Shown: piece by piece, positions 6,255-12,428 of the stretch
Numbering within the stretch: position 1 is the stretch's first letter
Layout: each line of letters starts with the position of its first letter
Source of the DNA: a virus
Direction: 5' to 3' (one strand)
Virus record (IMG/VR): IMGVR_UViG_3300019458_000067
Location: 1-37,575 of that record
Length of the DNA stretch: 37,575 bases
Position numbers and translations under genes: made by a program
The notes under the pieces: model-generated
Seen by the model: the letters and a program-made list of their open reading frames with translations, nothing else
Database searches by the model: none
Told to the model about the DNA's origin: nothing

Positions 6255-6282
6255 TTGACTAAGTTTGCGGTTTGTATATGGT
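6255..6282 (+). promoter_or_regulatory. Candidate promoter for the 6312 gene
   Basis: TTGACT (6255-6260), a 16-base spacer, TATGGT (6277-6282), about 30 bases before the ATG at 6312. Confidence 0.45.
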
Positions 6283-6311
6283 GGGTTTCAACGGATGGAA
6301 GGAATTTTGAA

Positions 6312-6635
6312 ATGACCGTTATCAACGCAGATAGCTTCGAAGCAACCACCGCTGAAACTGTTTCTTATAGGGTTATCGAAACCGGCACGGTTGAAGTTAC
6401 GTTGGGTCATGAAACTCGCCGCGTTGAAGCGCAACGCCGGACGACGTTTGAAGGCAGCAATATTTCGATTGTGGCTTCCGGCTTTAGCGGACGTTACATT
6501 ACTGACGCGAAGCGTTGGCCCACCGTTGTTCGCATGGTAATTCGGTCGGATGGCCGCCAAACCGAAACTGCACACTTCCGTGGCGACCCTGACCCGAAGC
6601 TTAACAAAATGCGCGCTCTCTCCTTCGCAGCGTAA
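6312..6635 (+). CDS. Small soluble protein, unknown (107 aa)
   Basis: Starts at the ATG at 6312 with AAGGA 8 bases upstream; an apparent longer ORF from 6222 lacks a ribosome-binding site and includes the promoter. The 107-residue protein is beta-rich (SYRVIETGTVEVTLGHETRR..., ALSFAA end) with no recognised domain. A strong hairpin follows, so it may be a highly expressed monocistronic early gene. Confidence 0.7.
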   Translation: MTVINADSFEATTAETVSYRVIETGTVEVTLGHETRRVEAQRRTTFEGSNISIVASGFSGRYITDAKRWPTVVRMVIRSDGRQTETAHFRGDPDPKLNKMRALSFAA

Positions 6636-6641
6636 TCGACA

Positions 6642-6667
6642 CTGGGGCGGCCGGAAGGCCGCCCCAG
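6642..6667 (+). terminator. GC hairpin after the 6312 gene
   Basis: An 11-bp perfect stem, CTGGGGCGGCC / GGCCGCCCCAG with a GGAA tetraloop, 6 bases after the stop. There is no T-run, so it may stabilise the 3' end or act as a weak or factor-assisted terminator. Confidence 0.6.
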
Positions 6668-6700
6668 ACCAACCCGAAAGGAATTTGAAATGCTAACTTG

Positions 6701-6708
6701 CAAAGAAA
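6701..6708. repeat. Target-site duplication, left (CAAAGAAA)
   Basis: Eight bases directly left of the IS, identical to 8117-8124. An 8-bp duplication is the hallmark of IS1595-family insertion. Confidence 0.95.
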
Positions 6709-6734
6709 GGGAATTATATACTTGACTCCCGAAA
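6709..6734 (+). repeat. IS left terminal inverted repeat
   Basis: Pairs with 8091-8116; two mismatches (CT against GA at positions 13-14 of the repeat). Confidence 0.95.
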
Positions 6735-6750
6735 TACTTTCGGGTAGATA
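6722..6750 (+). promoter_or_regulatory. Promoter at the IS left end with an overlapping palindrome
   Basis: TTGACT (6722-6727), 17-base spacer, TAGATA (6745-6750). The spacer is exactly the palindrome CCCGAAA-TAC-TTTCGGG (6728-6744), a position typical for a repressor site. The first IS gene encodes a winged-helix protein that could bind it. The -35 box lies inside the inverted repeat. Confidence 0.5.
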
Positions 6751-6797
6751 TCTTCTTGTCATGTGGATAACCCTGTGACGAGAAAGGATGTTTTGAT

Positions 6798-7076
6798 ATG
6801 ACGAAGCTGACTGAAACGGAGGCGCAAGTCCTTACTGAACTGGACGGTGCGCCGGACAAGACCTTGCGTGAGGCCACATTGCGGAGTTGTGCTCCGCACA
6901 TCGGCATCATGCCGCGTCGGCTGCCTTTGGTGATGAGCCGCCTGATGAAACTCGGCTTCGTGGAGAAGAGCGAATATCGTGGAGAGACGACACCCCGTCG
7001 GTTCAACCTTACCCCTACCGGCGAAGCCGCATTGAAGGCGTGGCAGGACGACGTGCCGGAGATGACGGTGTTCTGA
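6798..7076 (+). CDS. Winged-helix DNA-binding protein, IS cargo
   Basis: A 92-residue protein with AAGGATG upstream of the ATG. The C-terminal half (LVMSRLMKLGFVEKSEYRG, then TPRRFNLTPTGEAAL) has the recognition-helix-then-wing layout of MarR/PadR-type winged helices. Its stop overlaps the transposase start (ATGA), so expression is coupled. It may repress the IS promoter or bind the ends; both are inference from position. Confidence 0.65.
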   Translation: MTKLTETEAQVLTELDGAPDKTLREATLRSCAPHIGIMPRRLPLVMSRLMKLGFVEKSEYRGETTPRRFNLTPTGEAALKAWQDDVPEMTVF

Positions 7077-7612
7077 TGAGCAAATCCACCATCAGCACCT
7101 TTGAACTGTTCCAGATGTTCCCTGACGCCGAGAGCGCCCGCACCTATTTCGAGGCGAAGCGCTGGCCTGACGGAGCGGTCTGTCCAGCTTGCAACGAGGC
7201 GGAGCGCATCGGCACCCGCAAGGGCGGCTTCTACCGCTGCAACGCCTGTCTGACGGACTTCACCGTCCGCACCGGCACCATCTTCGAGAAGTCGAAGGTG
7301 CCGCTGCACAAGTGGCTCTACGCGATGTATCTGCTGGTCACCGCCCGCAAAGGCATTAGCAGCCTTCAACTCGCCAAACAGATCGGCGTCACGCAAAAGA
7401 CGGCCTGGTTCATGCTCCAGCGCCTCCGTGAGGCATGTGGCAACGACCCGACGCAACTGGCGGGCGTTGTCGAAATCGACGAAACCTACGTCGGCGGCAA
7501 AGAGGCCGCGAAACACGAGGACAAACGCCTGAAGCTCGACCGTCTCGCCAGCTTGTTCAGCGCGGCCATTGGCCGTCGCCTCACCTACAAGGAGTTGATT
7601 GCATGCCGGTGA
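7076..7612 (+). CDS. IS1595-family transposase, truncated after the first catalytic Asp
   Basis: A 178-residue protein against about 300 or more for complete relatives. Residues 36-58 are the N-terminal zinc ribbon (CPAC...CNAC). Residues 63-125 match the family's conserved helical region (TGTIFEKSKVPLHKW...GVTQKTAWFMLQRLR). VVEIDETYVGGKE carries the first DDE aspartate at D135. After about residue 150 the sequence leaves the family and ends GRRLTYKELIACR, so the remaining catalytic residues are absent. Probably inactive. Its N-terminal region shares 40 bp with 4402-4441. Confidence 0.88.
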   Translation: MSKSTISTFELFQMFPDAESARTYFEAKRWPDGAVCPACNEAERIGTRKGGFYRCNACLTDFTVRTGTIFEKSKVPLHKWLYAMYLLVTARKGISSLQLAKQIGVTQKTAWFMLQRLREACGNDPTQLAGVVEIDETYVGGKEAAKHEDKRLKLDRLASLFSAAIGRRLTYKELIACR

Positions 7613-7947
7613 TATGGTGCACCGTCTGCCGTCAGCGCGTCGATGGGGACGACAAGGAAACGCTCTACCGCGATCACAACGGACACACGCTCGACTGTAG
7701 CTGGAACGCGCTTGAGAACCCTGACAACACGCCGTGGCGTCCGGGCTATCGCTTCGGAGTAGAGCAGGATTCAAAAAACGGTGGGCGTGGCAACTATCAC
7801 ATGAACACGCGTCGCTATGGGGTCTATTTCGAGATTGATCGTGATGGCCTGCTGCGATGGACGGGCGGCGTGAGGCCAACCGAGTACACACAAGAGCTTG
7901 TCGAGGACATGTATGCCCGAGGCAGGCCGGGGAGCAACTACGCATGA
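7603..7947 (+). CDS. IS cargo protein, unknown (114 aa)
   Basis: A 114-residue ORF overlapping the transposase end by ten bases. It begins MPVIWCTVCRQRVDGDDKET and has later Asp/Gly-rich and aromatic segments (LENPDNTPWRPGYRFGVEQ). A Cys pair near the N-terminus (CTVC) and C33 might hold a metal, but no family is recognised. It occupies the place where the transposase C-terminal domain would be encoded, so it came with the replacement of that segment. Confidence 0.6.
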   Translation: MPVIWCTVCRQRVDGDDKETLYRDHNGHTLDCSWNALENPDNTPWRPGYRFGVEQDSKNGGRGNYHMNTRRYGVYFEIDRDGLLRWTGGVRPTEYTQELVEDMYARGRPGSNYA

Positions 7948-8087
7948 CCGACCGCATCAAAGCCATTCTCGACGCGGCGACTGACCGCGTGTTTGCCTAC
8001 CGCCCAAAGGACAAGGGCGAGTGGGCGAAGCGCACGGAGCGGCGCGTGAAGCGCCAGCGCAAGAAAGCCGAGAAGGCAGATGATTAA
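7944..8087 (+). CDS. IS cargo, small basic protein (47 aa)
   Basis: A 47-residue, very Lys/Arg-rich protein (MTDRIKAILDAATDRVFAYR..., RRVKRQRKKAEKADD). It overlaps the previous ORF as ATGA and ends just before the right inverted repeat. The charge suggests nucleic-acid binding; role unknown. Confidence 0.55.
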   Translation: MTDRIKAILDAATDRVFAYRPKDKGEWAKRTERRVKRQRKKAEKADD

Positions 8088-8090
8088 TGG

Positions 8091-8116
8091 TTTCGGGAGT
8101 CATCTATATAATTCCC
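8091..8116 (-). repeat. IS right terminal inverted repeat
   Basis: Pairs with 6709-6734 at 24 of 26 positions. Confidence 0.95.
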
Positions 8117-8124
8117 CAAAGAAA
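8117..8124. repeat. Target-site duplication, right (CAAAGAAA)
   Basis: Identical to 6701-6708. Exactness means the insertion is recent or has been maintained without drift. Confidence 0.95.
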
Positions 8125-8367
8125 TGCGAGCCGACTGCGAACGTCGCGCAATGCTCGCCCATATCATCGCCTGTTCGCTTCCCGAAGATTTGAACCTTTA
8201 CGCAAGCGAGTCGTACGTGATAAACCGCATTGGCAGCGGCGACGATGTTGAAATGTCGAACGCAATCGTTAAATGTCAAAGTCACTGGGACGCAAGTCTT
8301 GTGCTCATCGCCTACTCAAACCGGAAAAGGCTGTCGAAATGCTAAGGCTCATCAGATACGCTTACTG

Positions 8368-8655
8368 ATGACGCACAAGCAAACTCTAACTTGGACCAAG
8401 CTCGCAACGTCCAAATTCAAAGCCTATCGCGCAATCAGTACGTTCGGCGAGTTTGAGATACGAAGTCGCAAGTCTCGCATCTGGACGTGCTGGCGCGATG
8501 GCAAAAAACTTTGGCGTTACACGTACATCTCAAAGCAACAGGCCATTGCCGAAATTGAAAACTGGTATTATGCCAGCGACGAGCAACGCCAACGTATGCT
8601 CGAAAGGCCGATTGATTTTGTCGATTTGCGAATTTTCAACGGGAAGGACGCATGA
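8368..8655 (+). CDS. Small protein, unknown (95 aa)
   Basis: Begins at the ATG at 8368; the frame is open further upstream but overlaps the split gene. The 95 residues contain FGEFEIRSRKSRIWTCWRDG and ISKQQAIAEIENWYY, a compact alpha/beta pattern without a known family. No good ribosome-binding site; coupling to the upstream gene, now broken by the IS, may have mattered for its translation. Its stop overlaps the next ATG. Confidence 0.6.
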   Translation: MTHKQTLTWTKLATSKFKAYRAISTFGEFEIRSRKSRIWTCWRDGKKLWRYTYISKQQAIAEIENWYYASDEQRQRMLERPIDFVDLRIFNGKDA

Positions 8656-8939
8656 GCGTGTCAAATTCCAATTCTAAGACACTATCGAGCGCCAAAAGCC
8701 GCTCGACTGTTGCCCGCGTACCAAAAAGCTCGATTGGCGCTCAGTGGGCTTCTCAGGGCGCTTTGTCTCAAAACAGGACAAAAATTGAAACCGCGGCAAC
8801 TCGCCGGGATAAACTCGTCGAAGAACTGAAAAACGAACTTCGCTGGTTTGGTCCCTGCAAAAACATGCCGTGGCGAAACGACCCGCTTGCGCTGGCGATG
8901 CACGCGCGGAGGATGAAAGAGATTTGCAATGAAGCTTGA
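8652..8939 (+). CDS. Small basic protein, unknown (95 aa)
   Basis: Ser/Lys-rich, likely disordered N-terminus (SNSNSKTLSSAKSRSTVARV), then a helical C-terminal part ending PLALAMHARRMKEICNEA. ATGA overlap with the preceding gene and an 11-base overlap with the following one. No recognised domain. Confidence 0.6.
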   Translation: MSVSNSNSKTLSSAKSRSTVARVPKSSIGAQWASQGALSQNRTKIETAATRRDKLVEELKNELRWFGPCKNMPWRNDPLALAMHARRMKEICNEA

Positions 8940-9132
8940 AATTGAAACGGGACGATCCGACGAGGAGCTTGCGCAATTCAATCCGACGCTGGCCCGCGAT
9001 TGGTTCGATTGCGGTTTTGTGTCGCTTGCTGAATTTCAACGCTGGTCGCGAATCAGACGAAAAATATTTAACGAAAAGAGCGCGAAGCAAAATCGCATAA
9101 CCTACGTTGACAAACGCAATCCTAATAATTAG
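8929..9132 (+). CDS. Small protein, unknown (67 aa)
   Basis: A 67-residue ORF (MKLEIETGRSDEELAQFNPT..., LAEFQRWSRIRRKIF). It starts inside the end of the previous gene with GATTTGCA but no strong ribosome-binding site, consistent with coupled translation. Unknown function. Confidence 0.55.
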   Translation: MKLEIETGRSDEELAQFNPTLARDWFDCGFVSLAEFQRWSRIRRKIFNEKSAKQNRITYVDKRNPNN

Positions 9133-9160
9133 GTTACGAAATGGTAAACGAGGAATGGAG

Positions 9161-9673
9161 ATGCTTGAAACAATTTACAACAAGATGAAGGTCGAACCGT
9201 TTTACGCAATGGTTAACCCCGGCGAGGCCGCCGAACTGGCGGCTTGCGGTTTGGTCGAACTCAATCACGACATTGTCGATGACTTCGGAAGCGTTGCGGC
9301 TCGCCTTACCGCTTCTGGAATTTTGGAATATGAAAATTCCAGCAAAATTGCTACAAAGACGAAGGAAAAACGCATGAATTTTGAAGTTACCAAGGGTGGT
9401 TTTGAGCCTGCTCCGCGCAAGACGTTTACTCGCGAAAGCAAGTTTCCGTTCGACGCGCTTGAAGTCGGCGACAGCTTTTTCGTTGCTGACCGCGACGCCA
9501 AGTCGTTCGCTTCGACCGTGACGGCAGCCAATCGCAAGTATTCGGAAGAAACCAACGAAACTGAAACTTACAAGTTTCGCGGCGAAGAACACACCCGCGC
9601 CGTACGCAAGTCGCTTCGCAAGTTTGCTGCGAAAGATGTTTACGGCGGTGTGCAGGTGGGACGCGTCGCCTAA
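9161..9673 (+). CDS. Two-part protein with DUF7303-like C-terminal domain; possible internal start
   Basis: From the ATG at 9161 (GAGGA 6 bases upstream) it encodes 170 residues. The first 65 contain NPGEAAELAACGLVELNHDIVDD..., resembling short phage domains at gene starts. The last 100 carry FPFDALEVGDSFFVADRD, matching the 91-residue protein at 5232-5507. An in-frame ATG at 9374 with AAGGA 8 bases upstream could give a separate 99-residue product with only the second domain. A strong terminator follows, as for an abundant early protein. The role is unknown; ssDNA handling is a guess. Confidence 0.65.
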   Translation: MLETIYNKMKVEPFYAMVNPGEAAELAACGLVELNHDIVDDFGSVAARLTASGILEYENSSKIATKTKEKRMNFEVTKGGFEPAPRKTFTRESKFPFDALEVGDSFFVADRDAKSFASTVTAANRKYSEETNETETYKFRGEEHTRAVRKSLRKFAAKDVYGGVQVGRVA

Positions 9674-9703
9674 GTAGCGCGCTTTGCCTGTTGGCGCGCT
9701 CGG

Positions 9704-9735
9704 AAAAGGGTCACTCGGAAACGAGTGGCCTTTTT
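9704..9735 (+). terminator. Rho-independent terminator, end of early right-hand genes
   Basis: AAAAGGGT-CACTCG, a GAAA loop, then CGAGTG-GCC and TTTTTCTTTTT. The stem has two GT pairs and is followed by a T-run. It separates the early genes from the lysis/virion module. Confidence 0.85.
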
Positions 9736-9794
9736 CTTTTTGCCGTGATAGACGGCCATGATTAAATTTTAGGCGAACAAAGTTTTCGGGGCAG

Positions 9795-10142
9795 ATGAGC
9801 GGCAATCGAACCATTCAGGAGCAAGTCGACAGAACCCGAACTCAACTCGGTTTCTTCCTGATCGGTTCGTTCGTCGGCGCACTGATTGCGCTGACGCTCA
9901 AAAACATGCCGAACGCCAACAAGGATATTCTGACTTACATGGTCGGTCAGCTTTCCGGCATGGCAACGACTGTGTTAGCATACTACTTCGCTAAAGGGGC
10001 AGGACAGGACGCACAGGACGCCAAGAAAGCCGAGAATACAGCCAAGGCGTTCGACGCAATCGCAGCCGCGCAAAATGTGGGCAACATTGAGCAAAAGAAC
10101 GTCAAATCCGATGAAATCGAAAAGGAATCGTCGTGGGATTGA
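9795..10142 (+). CDS. Two-TM membrane protein, holin candidate
   Basis: A 115-residue protein. Hydrophobic segments at about residues 18-35 (LGFFLIGSFVGALIALTL) and 46-64 (LTYMVGQLSGMATTVLAYYF) are followed by a charged, Lys/Glu-rich cytoplasmic tail. This is the profile of a class II holin. It directly precedes and overlaps the endolysin gene, which is the usual holin-endolysin order. It would form the inner-membrane lesion that triggers lysis. No family is certain, so holin is assigned by topology and position. Confidence 0.65.
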   Translation: MSGNRTIQEQVDRTRTQLGFFLIGSFVGALIALTLKNMPNANKDILTYMVGQLSGMATTVLAYYFAKGAGQDAQDAKKAENTAKAFDAIAAAQNVGNIEQKNVKSDEIEKESSWD

Positions 10143-10666
10143 ACATAGACCAGATTATCGAAGACATTCTTAAGGCCGAAGGCGGTTATGTTAACGATCC
10201 TCGCGACCGTGGCGGAGAGACAAATTTCGGAATAACGCTGGCGGTTGCGCGTCAAAATGGCTTTCACGGCAGCATGAAAGACATGCCGGAAAGTTTCGCC
10301 AGACTTGTCTATCGCAAGCGTTACATCGAAGCGCCCGGATTTCATCTGGTTCTTCCTATCAGCGAAACAATTGGGGCGGAGCTTGTCGATACCGGCGTCA
10401 ACATGGGGCCATCGGTTGCTGGCAAGTTCTTGCAACGCGCGCTAAATGTGCTTTCGCCGCACGAAATTGCGGTCGACGGTGTTGTCGGTCAAGGAACCCG
10501 CAAAACGCTGGAAGCTTATTTGAAACGACGTTCGGATGACGGCGAAAGCGTTTTGCTAAAGACTTTGAATTGCCTGCAAGGCGCGCGCTACATTGAGTTG
10601 GCGGAAGCCAGACAGCAGAACAAAGCGTTCATCTTTGGATGGATCAGGGCGAGGGTGAAAATATGA
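10133..10666 (+). CDS. Endolysin, GH108 family with PG-binding C-terminal domain
   Basis: A 177-residue protein starting with GTG at 10133 (AAGGA 6 bases upstream), overlapping the holin gene. The N-terminus has the GH108 signature AEGGYVNDPRDRGGETNFG with probable catalytic E16. The later region (NMGPSVAGKFLQRAL...VDGVVGQGTRKTL) is the usual peptidoglycan-binding part. It hydrolyses the glycan backbone of the cell wall. There is no signal peptide, so it depends on the holin. Its stop overlaps the next gene as ATGA. Confidence 0.9.
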   Translation: MGLNIDQIIEDILKAEGGYVNDPRDRGGETNFGITLAVARQNGFHGSMKDMPESFARLVYRKRYIEAPGFHLVLPISETIGAELVDTGVNMGPSVAGKFLQRALNVLSPHEIAVDGVVGQGTRKTLEAYLKRRSDDGESVLLKTLNCLQGARYIELAEARQQNKAFIFGWIRARVKI

Positions 10667-10977
10667 ACATTGACGACGTATTGGCCGAACGCAGTGTTCG
10701 TTATGGTAATTTTAGCGACCACGCGCTCATTGCACAAGAATTGCAAGACGTTATGCGCAACGCTGAAATAAAAATCGAAAACGGCCAAAGTTTGTTAACT
10801 TGGAACCGCTTGTCAATGGTTCAGAAACAGGCGCTAACCTCAATTGCTGACAAAATTGCTCGCATCCTTTCGGGTGATCCGCATTACGATGACAATTGGC
10901 GCGATATTCAGGGTTATGCAAAACTTGCGCTCGACAATCTTCATTTTCAGGAGCCGCGTTTGTCCGAAAAGGTATAG
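10663..10977 (+). CDS. DUF6378-like protein
   Basis: A 104-residue protein starting at the ATG at 10663 (GAGGGTG upstream). ERSVRYGNFSDHALIAQELQ and KIARILSGDPHYDDNWRDIQGYAKLA are the conserved blocks of a widespread phage family that I recall as DUF6378. Its role is unknown; relatives often sit among nucleotide or replication genes, so a location inside the lysis cassette between endolysin and spanins is notable. Confidence 0.75.
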   Translation: MNIDDVLAERSVRYGNFSDHALIAQELQDVMRNAEIKIENGQSLLTWNRLSMVQKQALTSIADKIARILSGDPHYDDNWRDIQGYAKLALDNLHFQEPRLSEKV

Positions 10978-11022
10978 ACGTTTTGCAATAAAGCAGAGTT
11001 ATCCAAAGTTGGAACCCTGAAG

Positions 11023-11397
11023 ATGATAAATAAAATCCTAGCCGGAACAATTCGCCACGTCCCTTTTATTTTGGCAGGGGTCGTTCTTTTTGCTGTTTTG
11101 TTTATAGGGAAGTGCGTCTATGATCGAAATTCTAAAACGCGCGTGGAACTTGGCAAAAATCAAACTGACGCAGCTTTGGCGAGCGGCAAGGATGCCGTTT
11201 CGACGATTGCCGAGACGCATTCTGACGAAATTGCTACTGACAAAATAACCAGTGAGAACGAAAAGGCTATTCGCAATGCCAAGGGGTCAAATGAAGTTGT
11301 TTCTTCTCCTGCCAATGACGCTGGCCTTGCAAGCTTGTGTCGGCGCGCCGCCTATCGTAAGCGCCCTGAGTGCATGCAGTACGCTGATCCCCGCTGA
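11023..11397 (+). CDS. Rz-like inner-membrane spanin subunit
   Basis: A 124-residue protein with one N-terminal membrane segment (HVPFILAGVVLFAVLFIG, about residues 12-29) followed by a periplasmic, polar, helical region. The o-spanin lipoprotein gene lies within its 3' half in another frame, the classical Rz/Rz1 arrangement. With its partner it would join inner and outer membranes in the last step of lysis of a Gram-negative host. Confidence 0.75.
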   Translation: MINKILAGTIRHVPFILAGVVLFAVLFIGKCVYDRNSKTRVELGKNQTDAALASGKDAVSTIAETHSDEIATDKITSENEKAIRNAKGSNEVVSSPANDAGLASLCRRAAYRKRPECMQYADPR

Positions 11398-11599
11398 GTG
11401 GCGCGAAGGCGTCGACGGCGCGCCGTTGCCGGTAGGCGGCACGGTCGGTGACTGGATCGTGTTCGGGGATGCGCAGACGGCGCAACTGGACAAGGCCAAT
11501 GACCGCCAGTCGGCCACGATTGGCATAATCGAGCGTTGCGAAGCAAGGGACAAAGCGGCGGTCAAAAAATCGCGCCCCAAGTTTCTAGGGATTTTCTGA
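11291..11599 (+). CDS. Rz1-like outer-membrane lipoprotein spanin
   Basis: Starts at the ATG at 11291 with AAGGGG 5 bases upstream, inside the Rz-like gene. MKLFLLLPMTLALQACVGAPP is a lipoprotein signal peptide with lipobox LQAC, lipidated Cys at residue 16. The 102-residue precursor is long for an Rz1; the extra part (EWREGVDGAPLPVGGTVGDW) is seen in alphaproteobacterial phage relatives. Anchored in the outer membrane, it would complex with the upstream spanin. Confidence 0.75.
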   Translation: MKLFLLLPMTLALQACVGAPPIVSALSACSTLIPAEWREGVDGAPLPVGGTVGDWIVFGDAQTAQLDKANDRQSATIGIIERCEARDKAAVKKSRPKFLGIF

Positions 11600-11652
11600 T
11601 TGCGCGGCGTTTGCCGTTTCAAGTACGTTGCGTTTTTCGTGGAGAGCTAATT

Positions 11653-12012
11653 GTGTCAGACCCGCAAGTTTTTGTACCGACAACAGAAGAACGGGTCGCA
11701 CATCTGGCCGAAATTCAGTCAATGCGTGCTATGACAGAGTTGTTGCGTAACATCAACGTCACCATGGCGAAGATGCAGGAAGTTGTCACCGACACCAGAG
11801 AACGCCTTATAAAGTTGGAAAGTAGCGGAATAGGGCGAAGTATTGACGGTCTTAGAAACGAAGTCGACATTTTGGAAAAACGCGTCGACAGTCTGGAACA
11901 GAATGAACACAGACGCACAGGCATGTTTGTACTGGCCGAAAGTTTCAGGCAATGGGCACCTTGGCTTTTAGCCTTTGGGGCCGGAATGTGGGCATTCTTA
12001 GAAAGAACATGA
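11653..12012 (+). CDS. Coiled-coil protein with C-terminal TM segment (XhlA/DUF1515-like layout)
   Basis: A 119-residue protein beginning with GTG at 11653 (GGAGAG upstream). Residues about 20-90 are a coiled coil with heptad spacing (LRNEVDILEKRVDSLEQNE). The end (QWAPWLLAFGAGMWAFLERT) is a membrane anchor. This layout resembles haemolysin XhlA-type proteins and similar phage lysis-associated proteins. It lies between the spanins and the terminase and overlaps the latter's start by four bases. A lysis accessory role is inferred from position. Confidence 0.6.
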   Translation: MSDPQVFVPTTEERVAHLAEIQSMRAMTELLRNINVTMAKMQEVVTDTRERLIKLESSGIGRSIDGLRNEVDILEKRVDSLEQNEHRRTGMFVLAESFRQWAPWLLAFGAGMWAFLERT

Positions 12013-12428
12013 CCGAGCGCGTACCTATTTACGAAGGCGAGGACGAACTTGCGCTTAAAATGGCGTTTGCTCACCATTGGGCGAAAAATCCTCACAAACA
12101 CGGTCGCATCGGCTATGACATTTTCGTCGACGACTGGCGAGCACTCCCCGCAAGCATTCATTGGCCGTCCGATGCGGTTGTACTTGATGAATTTACGCGA
12201 GCGACGCGGGAAATTCCGGGAAAGGAAGAATTTGCCCGCGAGGTTTTGAACTATGCTCGGGATTTGCGTTCGCCGACAGAACGCATAAACGCTTTCAAGC
12301 TGTTTGCTGATATGTGCGGCTTTACCAAGGCGCAAGCAACAGACATGAGCAAGGCCATTCCGAACACAGTCAAGGTTGAATTTGTGTCGTCGACTGGCGA
12401 AAAACGAGAGTTGAATGCAAATTCCTGA
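12009..12428 (+). CDS. terS: Terminase small subunit
   Basis: A 139-residue protein from the ATG at 12009, immediately before and overlapping the large terminase, which is the standard place for the DNA-recognition subunit. The sequence is acidic, with helical blocks TRATREIPGKEEFAREVLNY and TERINAFKLFADMCGF, like other small terminases that oligomerise on the packaging site. No clear N-terminal HTH is visible, so the call rests mostly on context and size. Confidence 0.65.
   Translation: MTERVPIYEGEDELALKMAFAHHWAKNPHKHGRIGYDIFVDDWRALPASIHWPSDAVVLDEFTRATREIPGKEEFAREVLNYARDLRSPTERINAFKLFADMCGFTKAQATDMSKAIPNTVKVEFVSSTGEKRELNANS

Larger units (their letters stand above)
6709..8116 (+). mobile_element. 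IS1595-family element with truncated transposase and cargo ORFs
   Basis: A 1,408-bp element. The terminal inverted repeats at 6709-6734 and 8091-8116 match at 24 of 26 positions (both begin GGGAATTATATA and end GACTCCCGAAA when read inward). It is flanked by an exact 8-bp target duplication. It contains four rightward ORFs packed end to end: a winged-helix protein, an IS1595-type transposase lacking its C-terminal half, and two short proteins of unknown role. It is visibly more GC-rich than the phage and lacks the phage octamer TGTGGGCA, both signs of foreign origin. Because the transposase lacks the second and third catalytic acids, movement now would need a helper transposase in trans. Confidence 0.93.
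6690..8345 (+). pseudogene. Small phage gene split by the IS insertion
   Basis: Removing 6709-8116 and one target copy (8117-8124) rejoins the ATG at 6690 (GAAAGGAATTTGAA upstream), through MLTCKE, to the frame that stops at 8343-8345. This restores a 79-residue protein with ...DLNLYASESYVINRI..., no known family. In the present sequence the 5' piece runs six codons plus IS sequence to a TGA. The 3' piece (8124-8345, 73 residues) could still be translated, because the last base of the target duplication plus TG creates an in-frame ATG at 8124. Whether it is made is unknown. Confidence 0.8.

Noticed and set aside
6070-6258. 62-residue plus-strand ORF in the control region
   Set aside because: No ribosome-binding site, overlaps the promoter region and has no resemblance to a protein family.
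6494-7966. Minus-strand 490-residue ORF across the IS left end
   Set aside because: Antisense shadow of the GC-rich IS genes. It runs from phage DNA through the inverted repeat into the IS, which a real gene could not do before the insertion.
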